DNA of 5,089 bases. Source: Clostridia bacterium (GTDB lineage Bacteria; Bacillota_A; Clostridia; Christensenellales; Aristaeellaceae). Positions 1-5,089 of this stretch are shown piece after piece. The DNA is taken from assembly GCA_017938785.1 (NCBI GenBank), contig JAGBAU010000067.1, forward strand, positions 1 to 5,089, in the 5' to 3' direction. Made by a program: the position numbers and the translations under genes. Under the pieces are notes generated by a model that worked only from the letters and a program-made list of their open reading frames with translations, searched no databases and was not told the origin of the DNA. Within the stretch, counting starts at the first letter, position 1, and the number at the start of each line of letters is the position of its first letter.

Positions 1-20
1 CAGCTTCTGAGTGTAAAATT

Positions 21-27
21 GGGAGGA
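21..27 (+). promoter_or_regulatory. Ribosome binding site of the SorE-like dehydrogenase
   Basis: The run GGGAGGA lies 7-8 bases before the ATG at 35, an ideal Shine-Dalgarno placement that fixes the start. No promoter is recognisable in the 34 bases before the gene. Stop triplets occur there (for example TGA at 8-10), so the end of an upstream operon gene could lie at the window edge, but this cannot be confirmed. Confidence 0.85.
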
Positions 28-34
28 TACAGAT

Positions 35-1291
35 ATGTTGAACAAAGCAGTACGTATGCATGCCGCTAACGACCTTCGTCTGGATACCTTTGAAATGCCC
101 GCAATCAAGGATGACGAGATTCTCGTAAAGATCATCTCCGACTCTATTTGCATGTCCAGCTACAAGGCTGCCATCCAGGGTTCCGCACACAAGCGTGTAC
201 CGGAAGACATCGCTGAGCATCCGGCAATCATCGGCCATGAGTTCTGCGGCGTGATCGAACAGGTTGGCTCCAAGTGGGCTGACAAGTATAAGGCTGGCGA
301 TAAGTTCGCCATCCAGCCCGCCATCGACTATCGCGGCACCATGATGACCCCCGGCTACGCTTTCGAGTTCTGCGGCGGCGATTCCCAGTATGCCATCCTG
401 ATGGATGAAGTTATGGATCACAACTGCCTGCTGGACTACAAGGCAGATGCTTACTTCTACGGCTCCCTGTCTGAGCCCCTGAGCTGCATCGTCGGCACTT
501 TCCATGCAATGTACCACACCAAGCCCGGCTCCTATGTCCATGAGATGGGCATCAAGGAAGGCGGCAGCCTGGCTATTCTGGCAGGCGCCGGCCCCATGGG
601 TCTGGGTGCAATCGACTACGCAATCCACTGCGACCGCAAGCCCGGCCTGCTGGTTGTTACCGATATCGACCAGGCCCGTCTGGATCGCGCTGCTTCCCTG
701 TACACCGTGGAAGAGGCTGCCAAGAACGGCGTGAAGCTGGTCTATGCCAACACCAAGGAAAATGCAGTTGAAACCCTGCTGGAAATCAATGGTGGTAAGG
801 GCTACGACGACGTTATGGTATTCGCTCCCGTTCCTGCTGTTTTCGAACAGGGCGATGCTATCCTGGGCTTCGACGGCTGCCTGAACTTCTTCGCAGGCCC
901 CACCAACCCCAAGCTCTCCGCAATGTTCAACATCTACGAGGTACACTACGGTGCACATCACGTTGTTGGCACCTCCGGCGGCAACACTGCTGACATGATC
1001 GAGTCCCTCGAAATGATCGCAGAAGGCAAGCTGAATCCTGCAGGCATGGTCACCCACGTTGGCGGTCTGGATGCAGTTGTAGAAACCACCCTGAACCTGC
1101 CCAAGATCCCCGGCGGCAAGAAGCTCATCTACCCCAACATCTCCATGGAGCTGACTGCCATCGAAGATTTCGCCAAGAAGGGCGAAACCGATCCCATGTT
1201 CGCCAAGCTGGCTGAAATCTGCGAGCGTCACAACATGCTGTGGAGCCCCGAAGCTGAAGCCTACCTGCTGGCCAACGCAAAGGCAATCTAA
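35..1291 (+). CDS. sorE: Zinc-dependent medium-chain dehydrogenase, L-sorbose-1-phosphate reductase (SorE) type
   Basis: This 418-residue cytosolic oxidoreductase probably interconverts L-sorbose 1-phosphate and D-glucitol 6-phosphate, or a related ketose/hexitol phosphate pair. The N-terminal GroES-like domain (about 1-150) has the likely catalytic zinc ligands Cys39 and His68-Glu69 in GHEFCG, plus Glu147 in SEPLSC. The Rossmann domain has GAGPMG at 184-189, and Asp210/Asp212 after the second strand suggest NAD(H) preference. The four-cysteine structural-zinc lobe of classic alcohol dehydrogenases is not visible. Several stretches fit remembered SorE sequences: the DS(I/L)C segment near 36-39, GHEFCG, NFFAGP at 284-289 and GTSGGNT at 312-318. 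The length also fits (about 410). Codon use is strongly biased (GGC, CTG, AAG, AAC), suggesting high expression. The gene probably ends an operon, because a strong terminator follows 13 bases after the stop. The family call is firm; the exact substrate is inferred, since relatives act on other sugar phosphates. Confidence 0.83.
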   Translation: MLNKAVRMHAANDLRLDTFEMPAIKDDEILVKIISDSICMSSYKAAIQGSAHKRVPEDIAEHPAIIGHEFCGVIEQVGSKWADKYKAGDKFAIQPAIDYRGTMMTPGYAFEFCGGDSQYAILMDEVMDHNCLLDYKADAYFYGSLSEPLSCIVGTFHAMYHTKPGSYVHEMGIKEGGSLAILAGAGPMGLGAIDYAIHCDRKPGLLVVTDIDQARLDRAASLYTVEEAAKNGVKLVYANTKENAVETLLEINGGKGYDDVMVFAPVPAVFEQGDAILGFDGCLNFFAGPTNPKLSAMFNIYEVHYGAHHVVGTSGGNTADMIESLEMIAEGKLNPAGMVTHVGGLDAVVETTLNLPKIPGGKKLIYPNISMELTAIEDFAKKGETDPMFAKLAEICERHNMLWSPEAEAYLLANAKAI

Positions 1292-1304
1292 TCAAAGATG
1301 CTTT

Positions 1305-1337
1305 AAAGCGGATACCTGAAAAGGTATCCGCTTTTTT
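1305..1337 (+). terminator. Rho-independent terminator of the SorE-like gene
   Basis: A perfect 13-bp inverted repeat (1305-1317 with 1322-1334) closes on the stable tetraloop GAAA (1318-1321). A run of six T (1332-1337) overlaps the 3' arm. It starts 13 bases after the TAA at 1289-1291. Read on the minus strand the T tract is poor, so this hairpin mainly serves plus-strand transcription. Confidence 0.93.
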
Positions 1338-1342
1338 GTATG

Positions 1343-1375
1343 AAAAGAACCGGTTGATCAACAACCGGTTCTTTT
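1343..1375. terminator. Symmetric terminator between convergent genes, mainly for glgB
   Basis: A perfect 14-bp inverted repeat (1343-1356 with 1362-1375) has a 5-base loop, AACCGG in its arms, an A-run at its left edge and a T-run at its right edge. It can therefore form a hairpin followed by four T on either strand. It begins 4 bases beyond the glgB stop codon (1382-1380 on the minus strand) and so is the natural glgB terminator. It would also act as a second stop for transcripts coming from the left. Confidence 0.88.
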
Positions 1376-1379
1376 ATGT

Positions 1380-3404
1380 TTAAGTCACTTTCTGGAAAAC
1401 CACAACCGTGCGGCAGGGGATGTAGACCTCGAAGCCCATGCCCTTGTCCTTGCGTTCTTCCGTGCGGTAGATATAATCCTTGCTGACGCGCTCCTGTCCG
1501 CCGAATTCCTTATCGTCACTGGAGAAGATTGCGCGGTAATTGCCTGCGCCGATGGTGTGGGCATGCAGGAAGAAGTCGGTGAAGGACTGGGTGGTGTTCA
1601 TGTTGAACAGATAGAGCAGATCGCCCTTGGCGAAGGCCAGAATCTTCTTTTCCTGGTCAATCCACAGGCTGACGGCCTGGGGCTTGCTGAGCACGCGGTA
1701 CTTGCGGATGAACTTCAGCATGGCCTTGTCAAAGTTCTCCAGCCACTGGTACTTCAGATAGCCGTTTTCGGCCAGGGACCACTGGCGGCGTGCATATTTA
1801 TAACTCCAGCCATTGCCCTCACGGGGGAAGTCGATCCATTCAGGATGACCGAATTCGTTGCCCATGAAGTTGAGGTAACCATCGCTGGCCAGTACAAGCG
1901 TAGAGAAACGGATCAGCTTATGCATGTCCACGGCGCGGTCGATCACGGGATTGTGATGCGCCTTGTCCATGCTGGTGTACATTTCGGCATCTGCCATGCG
2001 GAAGATGAGGGTCTTATCGCCAACCAATGCCTGGTCGTGGGATTCGCAGTAGCCGATGTTCTTTTCCTTGGGACGGCGGGTGGTCAGCTCGTACCAGAGC
2101 TTGTGCATATCCCACTGTTCATCCTTGTATTCCTTCAGAAGCTTGATCCAGAAGTCCGGGATGCCCATGGACAGTCGGTAGTCAAAGCCGATGCCGCCGC
2201 TGCGGATGGGTATGCACATGCCGGGCATGCCGCTCATTTCCTCGGCAATGGTGATGGCAAAGGGATTGACGGCGTGCACCAGTTCATTGGCCAGCTGGAG
2301 GTAGGTGATGGCGTCCACGTTGGTGTTCATGCCGAAATACTGGTCATAGCTGCCAAAATTGGTGCCGAGACCGTGATCCTGGTAGATCATGGAGGTTACG
2401 CCATCGAAGCGGAAACCATCGAAGTGGTATTCCTCCTGCCAGAACTTCAGGTTAGAGAGCAGGTAGTGCAGCACCTCATGCTTGCCGTAGTTGAACAGCT
2501 TCGTGCCCCAGGCGGGATGCCAGCCGCGCTGTCCGTCCAGGAAGTACTGGTCGTCGGTGCCATCCATCTGATTGAGCCCCTCGCCGGTATTGGGGCAGGC
2601 ATGGGAATGTACAACATCAAGAAGGACGAACAGGCCCTTTTCATGTGCTTTATTGACCAGATACTTCAGATCCTCCGGCTGTCCGAACCAGGCGGAAGCA
2701 GCGAAGAAATTGGAAACCTGATAACCGAAGGAGGCGTAGTAGGGGTGCTCCTGAATGGCCATGATCTGAACGGCATTATAACCCAGCGCGGTAATGCGGT
2801 CCAGGTTGTTATCCGCAAATTCGCGGTAAGAACCCACGCCTTCGCGCTCCTGTGCCATGCCGATGTGCACTTCATAGATGACGGGCGTGGTCAGCTTGCG
2901 CTTTTTAAAGCTGCCGTCCGACCACAGGAAGCGGCGCTGCGGCGCCCAGATCTGGCCGGCAAACTGCTTGGTATAAGGGTCCTGGATGGCGCGTTTGCTG
3001 TAAGCCGGGATGCGGTCGAAGGTATCCTTTCCGCGGCGAACCTGAATCTTGACGCGCTGCCCATGCTGTAGGGCGTCCGCACCCTCCAACCGGATCTCCC
3101 AAATGCCGCCTTCAATCCTGGTCATCGGATGGGAAGTGCGGTTCCATTCGTTGAAATCGCCGATGAGGTGCACTTCATCGGCGCCGGGCAGCCATTCACG
3201 GTAAATCCAGCCGTCATCGGTGCGATTGAAGCCAAAGTACAGGTATCCGTTTGCAAAGGCAGTCAGGTCCGCAGCATCGCCAATCAGCTTGCGGCGCATC
3301 TCGGTATAGCGCTGCATACGCATAGAAATATCGCGATAGTAGGGCTTCAGCCAAGGATCGATTGACAGAATTTTGTACTGAACCTGTCCCGCTGTCTTCT
3401 TCAT
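1380..3404 (-). CDS. glgB: 1,4-α-glucan branching enzyme, eukaryote-like (GH13_8) type
   Basis: This cytosolic enzyme of 674 residues cuts α-1,4 glucan chains and re-attaches them by α-1,6 links, making branches in glycogen. After a helical N-terminal segment (1-50) comes a CBM48 domain (about 60-150, with REWLPGA and IGDFNEWN). The GH13 barrel (about 175-560) and a β-rich C-terminal domain (about 580-672) follow. All GH13 motifs are intact: DVVHSH (263-268), FRFD with nucleophile Asp334, TIAEE with acid/base Glu388, and ESHDQ with Asp457. YNAVQIMAIQEHPYYASFGY (209-228), SGMP, ESHDQALVGDK and NFMGNEFGHPEWIDFPR read like human GBE1 and plant starch branching enzymes. The length also suits that group (about 700). 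The ATG at 3404 is chosen for its GGAGGTG ribosome binding site. The gene stands alone between convergent sorE and divergent spoIIIAA; no other glg gene is in view. Function is nearly certain; the subfamily is judged by eye. Confidence 0.95.
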   Translation of the reverse strand: MKKTAGQVQYKILSIDPWLKPYYRDISMRMQRYTEMRRKLIGDAADLTAFANGYLYFGFNRTDDGWIYREWLPGADEVHLIGDFNEWNRTSHPMTRIEGGIWEIRLEGADALQHGQRVKIQVRRGKDTFDRIPAYSKRAIQDPYTKQFAGQIWAPQRRFLWSDGSFKKRKLTTPVIYEVHIGMAQEREGVGSYREFADNNLDRITALGYNAVQIMAIQEHPYYASFGYQVSNFFAASAWFGQPEDLKYLVNKAHEKGLFVLLDVVHSHACPNTGEGLNQMDGTDDQYFLDGQRGWHPAWGTKLFNYGKHEVLHYLLSNLKFWQEEYHFDGFRFDGVTSMIYQDHGLGTNFGSYDQYFGMNTNVDAITYLQLANELVHAVNPFAITIAEEMSGMPGMCIPIRSGGIGFDYRLSMGIPDFWIKLLKEYKDEQWDMHKLWYELTTRRPKEKNIGYCESHDQALVGDKTLIFRMADAEMYTSMDKAHHNPVIDRAVDMHKLIRFSTLVLASDGYLNFMGNEFGHPEWIDFPREGNGWSYKYARRQWSLAENGYLKYQWLENFDKAMLKFIRKYRVLSKPQAVSLWIDQEKKILAFAKGDLLYLFNMNTTQSFTDFFLHAHTIGAGNYRAIFSSDDKEFGGQERVSKDYIYRTEERKDKGMGFEVYIPCRTVVVFQKVT

Positions 3405-3412
3405 AGGATAAA

Positions 3413-3419
3413 CACCTCC
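3413..3419 (-). promoter_or_regulatory. glgB ribosome binding site
   Basis: On the minus strand GGAGGTG lies 8 bases before the ATG at 3404-3402 and fixes the glgB start. It sits almost exactly where transcription should begin from the promoter at 3426-3454, so the leader would contain little besides this site. Confidence 0.88.
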
Positions 3420-3425
3420 AATATG

Positions 3426-3454
3426 ATTATAACAATGGTATTTCGAGTTTGCAA
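3426..3454 (-). promoter_or_regulatory. σA-type extended -10 promoter of glgB
   Basis: On the minus strand a perfect TATAAT (3431-3426) is preceded by TGT, giving the extended -10 motif TGnTATAAT. A TTGCAA -35 box (3454-3449, four of six consensus bases) lies exactly 17 bases upstream. A T-rich tract farther upstream (about 3461-3474) could act as an UP element. The expected start point is near 3419, about 15 bases before the glgB ATG. Confidence 0.8.
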
Positions 3455-3476
3455 GGGCAAAAGAAAATTTAAAAGT

Positions 3477-3503
3477 GCAGTTTCAGAAGGCTCATAAAAC
3501 TGC
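3477..3503. repeat. Short inverted repeat in the glgB-spoIIIAA divergent region
   Basis: GCAGTTT at 3477-3483 is mirrored by AAACTGC at 3497-3503 with 13 bases between, the only clear dyad in this gap. It lies upstream of the glgB promoter and overlaps the proposed spoIIIA -35 element, so it could be an operator. At 7 bp, chance is a real alternative. Confidence 0.4.
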
Positions 3504-3519
3504 GGCTGCGCCATAAGAA
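3492..3519 (+). promoter_or_regulatory. Candidate σE-type promoter of the spoIIIA operon
   Basis: TCATAAA (3492-3498) partly resembles the σE -35 consensus (kmATATT). CATAAGAA (3512-3519) partly resembles the -10 consensus (CATACAnT), with 13 bases between. A start near 3526 would lie just before the spoIIIAA ribosome binding site. The spoIIIA operon of Bacillus subtilis is known to be read by mother-cell σE. The match is imperfect at both boxes, so this rests as much on context as on sequence. Confidence 0.33.
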
Positions 3520-3530
3520 TAGCATGTGCC

Positions 3531-3538
3531 GGAGGTGA
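3531..3538 (+). promoter_or_regulatory. spoIIIAA ribosome binding site deciding a TTG start
   Basis: GGAGGTGA is an almost full anti-Shine-Dalgarno match, 7 bases before the TTG at 3546-3548. No ATG or GTG lies at a suitable distance in this frame. The next in-frame ATG (3573) has no ribosome binding site. Confidence 0.88.
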
Positions 3539-3545
3539 GTTTTCT

Positions 3546-4517
3546 TTGACTTCGCTTGACAGGATTGCGGACATGCTGGACTGTAAAACCGGAGAAATTA
3601 TCCGGAAAAACAGCAGTATGCTTACTGACATTCGAATGCGCATCGGCCGTCCTGTTTGTATTGCTCTTCTGGACGGCGGAGAAATTCAGGGAGACCGGAT
3701 GGATGAACGACGCCTTCAAAGCATTGTCAATCAGTTGATGGACAACAGCCTGTATTCGCGCGAGAGCGAATTGCGTCAGGGTTATTTTACAACCTGTGAT
3801 GGGTTCCGTGTTGGCGTATGCGGAAAGATCAATGCAGGCAGGCAAGGAATAGAGCGGCTTGTGAATATCAGCTCCGCCTGTATACGCATACCGCGGGAGA
3901 TCAAGGGATCTGCGGATGAAATTGCGCGCATGGCAATGCGGGAAGGGAGATACAGCATTCTGATTGTATCGCCTCCCGGCCTGGGAAAAACCACGCAGCT
4001 GCGGGATTATATCAGAATCCTGTCAGAGCATGGAATGAATATCGGTTTGGCAGATGAGCGTAGGGAAATTGCCGGATGCATGGATGGCGTTCCGCTGCTT
4101 GACATTGGTAACAGCACTGATGTGATGGACGGTTGTCCCAAACATCTGGCGCTCAGCATGATGATACGCTCGTGTGCACCGGATTTGGTGGCTGCGGATG
4201 AGATCGGAAGCGAAGAGGACGCCCGCGCAATCATGGATGCAAAGCGCTGCGGGGTAGCTGTCGCAGCCAGTGCGCACGGTTGGGATATGGAAGACATGTG
4301 GCACAGAAAGCATATCCGGCTGCTTCTGGAAGAGAATGTATTTGACTGGTGCATAATCCTGGGCCCGCAGCGGGGACAGGTTAAACAGATTCTGGCCCTG
4401 TATGAACGAACAGGCGAAAGGAAGAATGATGGTAAAAGGAATATTCCTGGTACTGATACTGCTTGCTTGCATCTGTGTGGGGCGGATGCTTTCCAATGTG
4501 CGCAGGCGCAGATGTGA
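3546..4517 (+). CDS. spoIIIAA: Stage III sporulation protein AA, SpoIIIA channel ATPase
   Basis: SpoIIIAA is the cytoplasmic secretion-type ATPase (related to type II/IV secretion ATPases) of the mother-cell SpoIIIA-SpoIIQ channel, which keeps the engulfed forespore active. The N-terminal region has the family-like DIRMRIGRP (28-36). The Walker A loop SPPGLGKTTQLRD spans 142-154, with Lys148 and Thr149. DERREIAGC (170-178) and DGCPKH (195-200) are conserved-looking, Walker B is LVAADE ending at Asp218-Glu219, and ASAHG (241-245) follows. Ser142 replaces the first Walker A glycine; I believe relatives in Clostridia share this. The TTG start is supported by the ribosome binding site at 3531-3538. 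At 323 residues it is a little longer than the Bacillus protein (about 307). The last 30 or so residues, beyond the family-like end near 292, are encoded out of frame inside spoIIIAB and look unconserved. It is the first gene of the operon, divergent from glgB. Confidence 0.93.
   Translation: MTSLDRIADMLDCKTGEIIRKNSSMLTDIRMRIGRPVCIALLDGGEIQGDRMDERRLQSIVNQLMDNSLYSRESELRQGYFTTCDGFRVGVCGKINAGRQGIERLVNISSACIRIPREIKGSADEIARMAMREGRYSILIVSPPGLGKTTQLRDYIRILSEHGMNIGLADERREIAGCMDGVPLLDIGNSTDVMDGCPKHLALSMMIRSCAPDLVAADEIGSEEDARAIMDAKRCGVAVAASAHGWDMEDMWHRKHIRLLLEENVFDWCIILGPQRGQVKQILALYERTGERKNDGKRNIPGTDTACLHLCGADAFQCAQAQM
4417..4424 (+). promoter_or_regulatory. spoIIIAB ribosome binding site inside spoIIIAA
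   Basis: AAAGGAAG is one base short of a full AAAGGAGG. It lies 4 bases before ATG 4429 (1 base before ATG 4426), with its GGA core 6 bases from 4429. It favours 4429 over the upstream ATG at 4402, which has no purine-rich site before it. Because it lies within spoIIIAA, ribosomes translating spoIIIAA pass over it. Confidence 0.6.
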
Positions 4518-4932
4518 AATCCTGAACGAACTGATGGCTGCCATGCGCGTTTTGAGGCTGCGCATACTCAACTCCATGGAGCCGCTCGGCATACTGCTTC
4601 GCAAATCGGATTGTGAATTGTTCAGGAAACTGGGCAACAACCTTTGGGAAGGTTCGAGCCTGAGCGAGAGCTGGCTGCTGATGCGCCAAAAAGAATTGTG
4701 CAGGGGTGGCTTGCTGGTCGGCCTCGAAGAAAGAGACCTGTTGATTCTGGATGAGTTCTTCCTGAATCTTGGTCAGAGCGGGCGCGATGAGCAATGCGAA
4801 CTGTTTTCTTCGATAATCGCCAGAATGGAAGAAATGCAGCAGCAAGCCAAGAAGGGATACGCAGATGCATCCAAGCTCTACACGGCGTTGGGTACATTGG
4901 TCGGGATTGGAATTTGCGTGCTGGTTATATGA
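4429..4932 (+). CDS. spoIIIAB: Stage III sporulation protein AB
   Basis: SpoIIIAB is a mother-cell membrane protein, distantly like GspF of type II secretion, thought to partner the ATPase SpoIIIAA. From the chosen start it has 167 residues, against about 171 in Bacillus. A membrane segment at about 4-19 (GIFLVLILLACICVGR) is followed by basic residues at 25-28 (RRRR), a helical cytoplasmic part (about 30-148), and a second hydrophobic segment at the C-terminus (about 151-167). The LGQSGRDEQ stretch (114-122) matches the LGxSD...Q pattern of the family. I choose the ATG at 4429 because AAAGGAAG (4417-4424) sits just before it and the product begins directly with the membrane segment. ATGs at 4426 (same ribosome site) and 4402 (no good site, +9 residues) are alternatives. 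Its first 89 bases overlap the end of spoIIIAA in another frame, suggesting translational coupling. Confidence 0.9.
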   Translation: MVKGIFLVLILLACICVGRMLSNVRRRRCEILNELMAAMRVLRLRILNSMEPLGILLRKSDCELFRKLGNNLWEGSSLSESWLLMRQKELCRGGLLVGLEERDLLILDEFFLNLGQSGRDEQCELFSSIIARMEEMQQQAKKGYADASKLYTALGTLVGIGICVLVI

Positions 4933-4938
4933 GGAAAG

Positions 4939-5089
4939 ATGGATATTGAATTCGTATTTAAAATCGGCGCCATTGGAATCCTGATCACAGTGATTTCACA
5001 GGTCCTTGTGCGTGCCGGACGTGAGGATATTGCCACTCTCGCTACGCTGGCCGGATTGATCGTGGTCTTGATGATGGTGCTCAATATGG
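4939..5089 (+). CDS. spoIIIAC: Stage III sporulation protein AC (5' part, cut by window end)
   Basis: The ATG at 4939, just after the AGGAAAG ribosome site (4932-4938), opens a frame that stays open for 50 codons to the window end. The peptide begins MDIEFVFKIGAIGI. It has one hydrophobic segment at about 7-24, a short polar link (RAGREDIA, about 25-32) and a second hydrophobic segment from about 35 on. This fits SpoIIIAC, a roughly 65-residue two-span membrane protein of the SpoIIIA channel (B. subtilis SpoIIIAC begins similarly, with FQIAGVGI). About 15 residues should lie beyond the window. It starts 6 bases after the spoIIIAB stop, the gene order expected for this operon. Confidence 0.88.
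   Translation, partial: MDIEFVFKIGAIGILITVISQVLVRAGREDIATLATLAGLIVVLMMVLNM

Noticed and set aside
1..34. Possible tail of an upstream gene
   Set aside because: Stop triplets exist in this stretch, but too few codons are present to recognise a coding frame or product.
142..150. Broken Walker A in SpoIIIAA
   Set aside because: The sequence is numbered by SpoIIIAA residue. Ser142 stands where the first Gly is usual, but the essential GKTT and PP context is intact. I recall the SPPG form from other Clostridia, so this is probably a normal variant.
504..734. Small plus-strand frame within the dehydrogenase gene
   Set aside because: It is an alternative frame inside a clear coding gene, with Trp/Ala/Pro-rich nonsense composition and no ribosome binding site.
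1557..3071. A 504-codon open frame on the plus strand, opposite glgB
   Set aside because: It lies wholly antisense to an intact, motif-complete glgB. Its product has no recognisable motifs and is rich in Val, Gly, Ala and His, as expected from reverse-reading GH13 codons. It is a codon-bias shadow.
4402..4428. Start of spoIIIAB at the upstream ATG 4402, with an ATGA-like junction at 4402-4405
   Set aside because: There is no Shine-Dalgarno sequence before 4402, and the added residues are polar ahead of the membrane segment. The TGA in the ATGA is in neither the spoIIIAA nor the spoIIIAB frame, so it is not a true stop/start junction unless a frameshift exists upstream.
4381..4845. Minus-strand frame of 154 codons opposite spoIIIAA/spoIIIAB
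   Set aside because: It is antisense to well-supported genes and has no recognisable motif or plausible start signal.

Overview
The window looks like part of the chromosome of an endospore-forming Firmicute, most likely a Clostridia-type gut anaerobe of middling-to-high GC content. The main evidence is the start of a spoIIIA sporulation operon (spoIIIAA, spoIIIAB and a cut spoIIIAC), strong GGAGG-type ribosome binding sites, a TTG start codon and a σA-like promoter. The genus cannot be told from this sequence. There is no mobile element, CRISPR array, rRNA or tRNA in view, and no intergenic stretch exceeds about 150 bases.

Layout. Bases 35-1291 (+) encode a zinc-dependent medium-chain dehydrogenase of the L-sorbose-1-phosphate reductase (SorE) type, with codon use suggesting high expression. 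It converges on glgB (1380-3404, -), an α-1,4-glucan branching enzyme. Its sequence resembles the eukaryotic/plant branching enzymes (GH13_8 style) more than the classic E. coli GlgB. The 88-base convergent gap holds two back-to-back perfect hairpins: one is a plus-strand terminator, and the second is symmetric and can serve both strands.

The 141-base divergent gap between glgB and spoIIIAA (3405-3545) carries a strong-looking extended -10 promoter for glgB, placed so close that its leader would be only about 15 bases. It also holds a small inverted repeat and a weaker candidate σE-type promoter facing spoIIIAA. spoIIIAA starts at TTG behind a near-perfect Shine-Dalgarno sequence. Its 3' end overlaps spoIIIAB out of frame by about 89 bases, which is unusually long. 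spoIIIAC follows spoIIIAB after 6 bases and runs off the window.

How the genes work together. SpoIIIAA (ATPase), SpoIIIAB (GspF-like membrane protein) and SpoIIIAC belong to the mother-cell half of the SpoIIIA-SpoIIQ channel that supports the engulfed forespore. GlgB places α-1,6 branches in glycogen, a reserve that some spore formers make during sporulation. Its position back to back with spoIIIA is suggestive, but no shared control is shown. The SorE-like enzyme belongs to ketose/hexitol phosphate catabolism and probably to an operon lying upstream of the window. I see no wholly new system here. The most notable points are the eukaryote-type branching enzyme, the long spoIIIAA/spoIIIAB overlap and the compact divergent control region.
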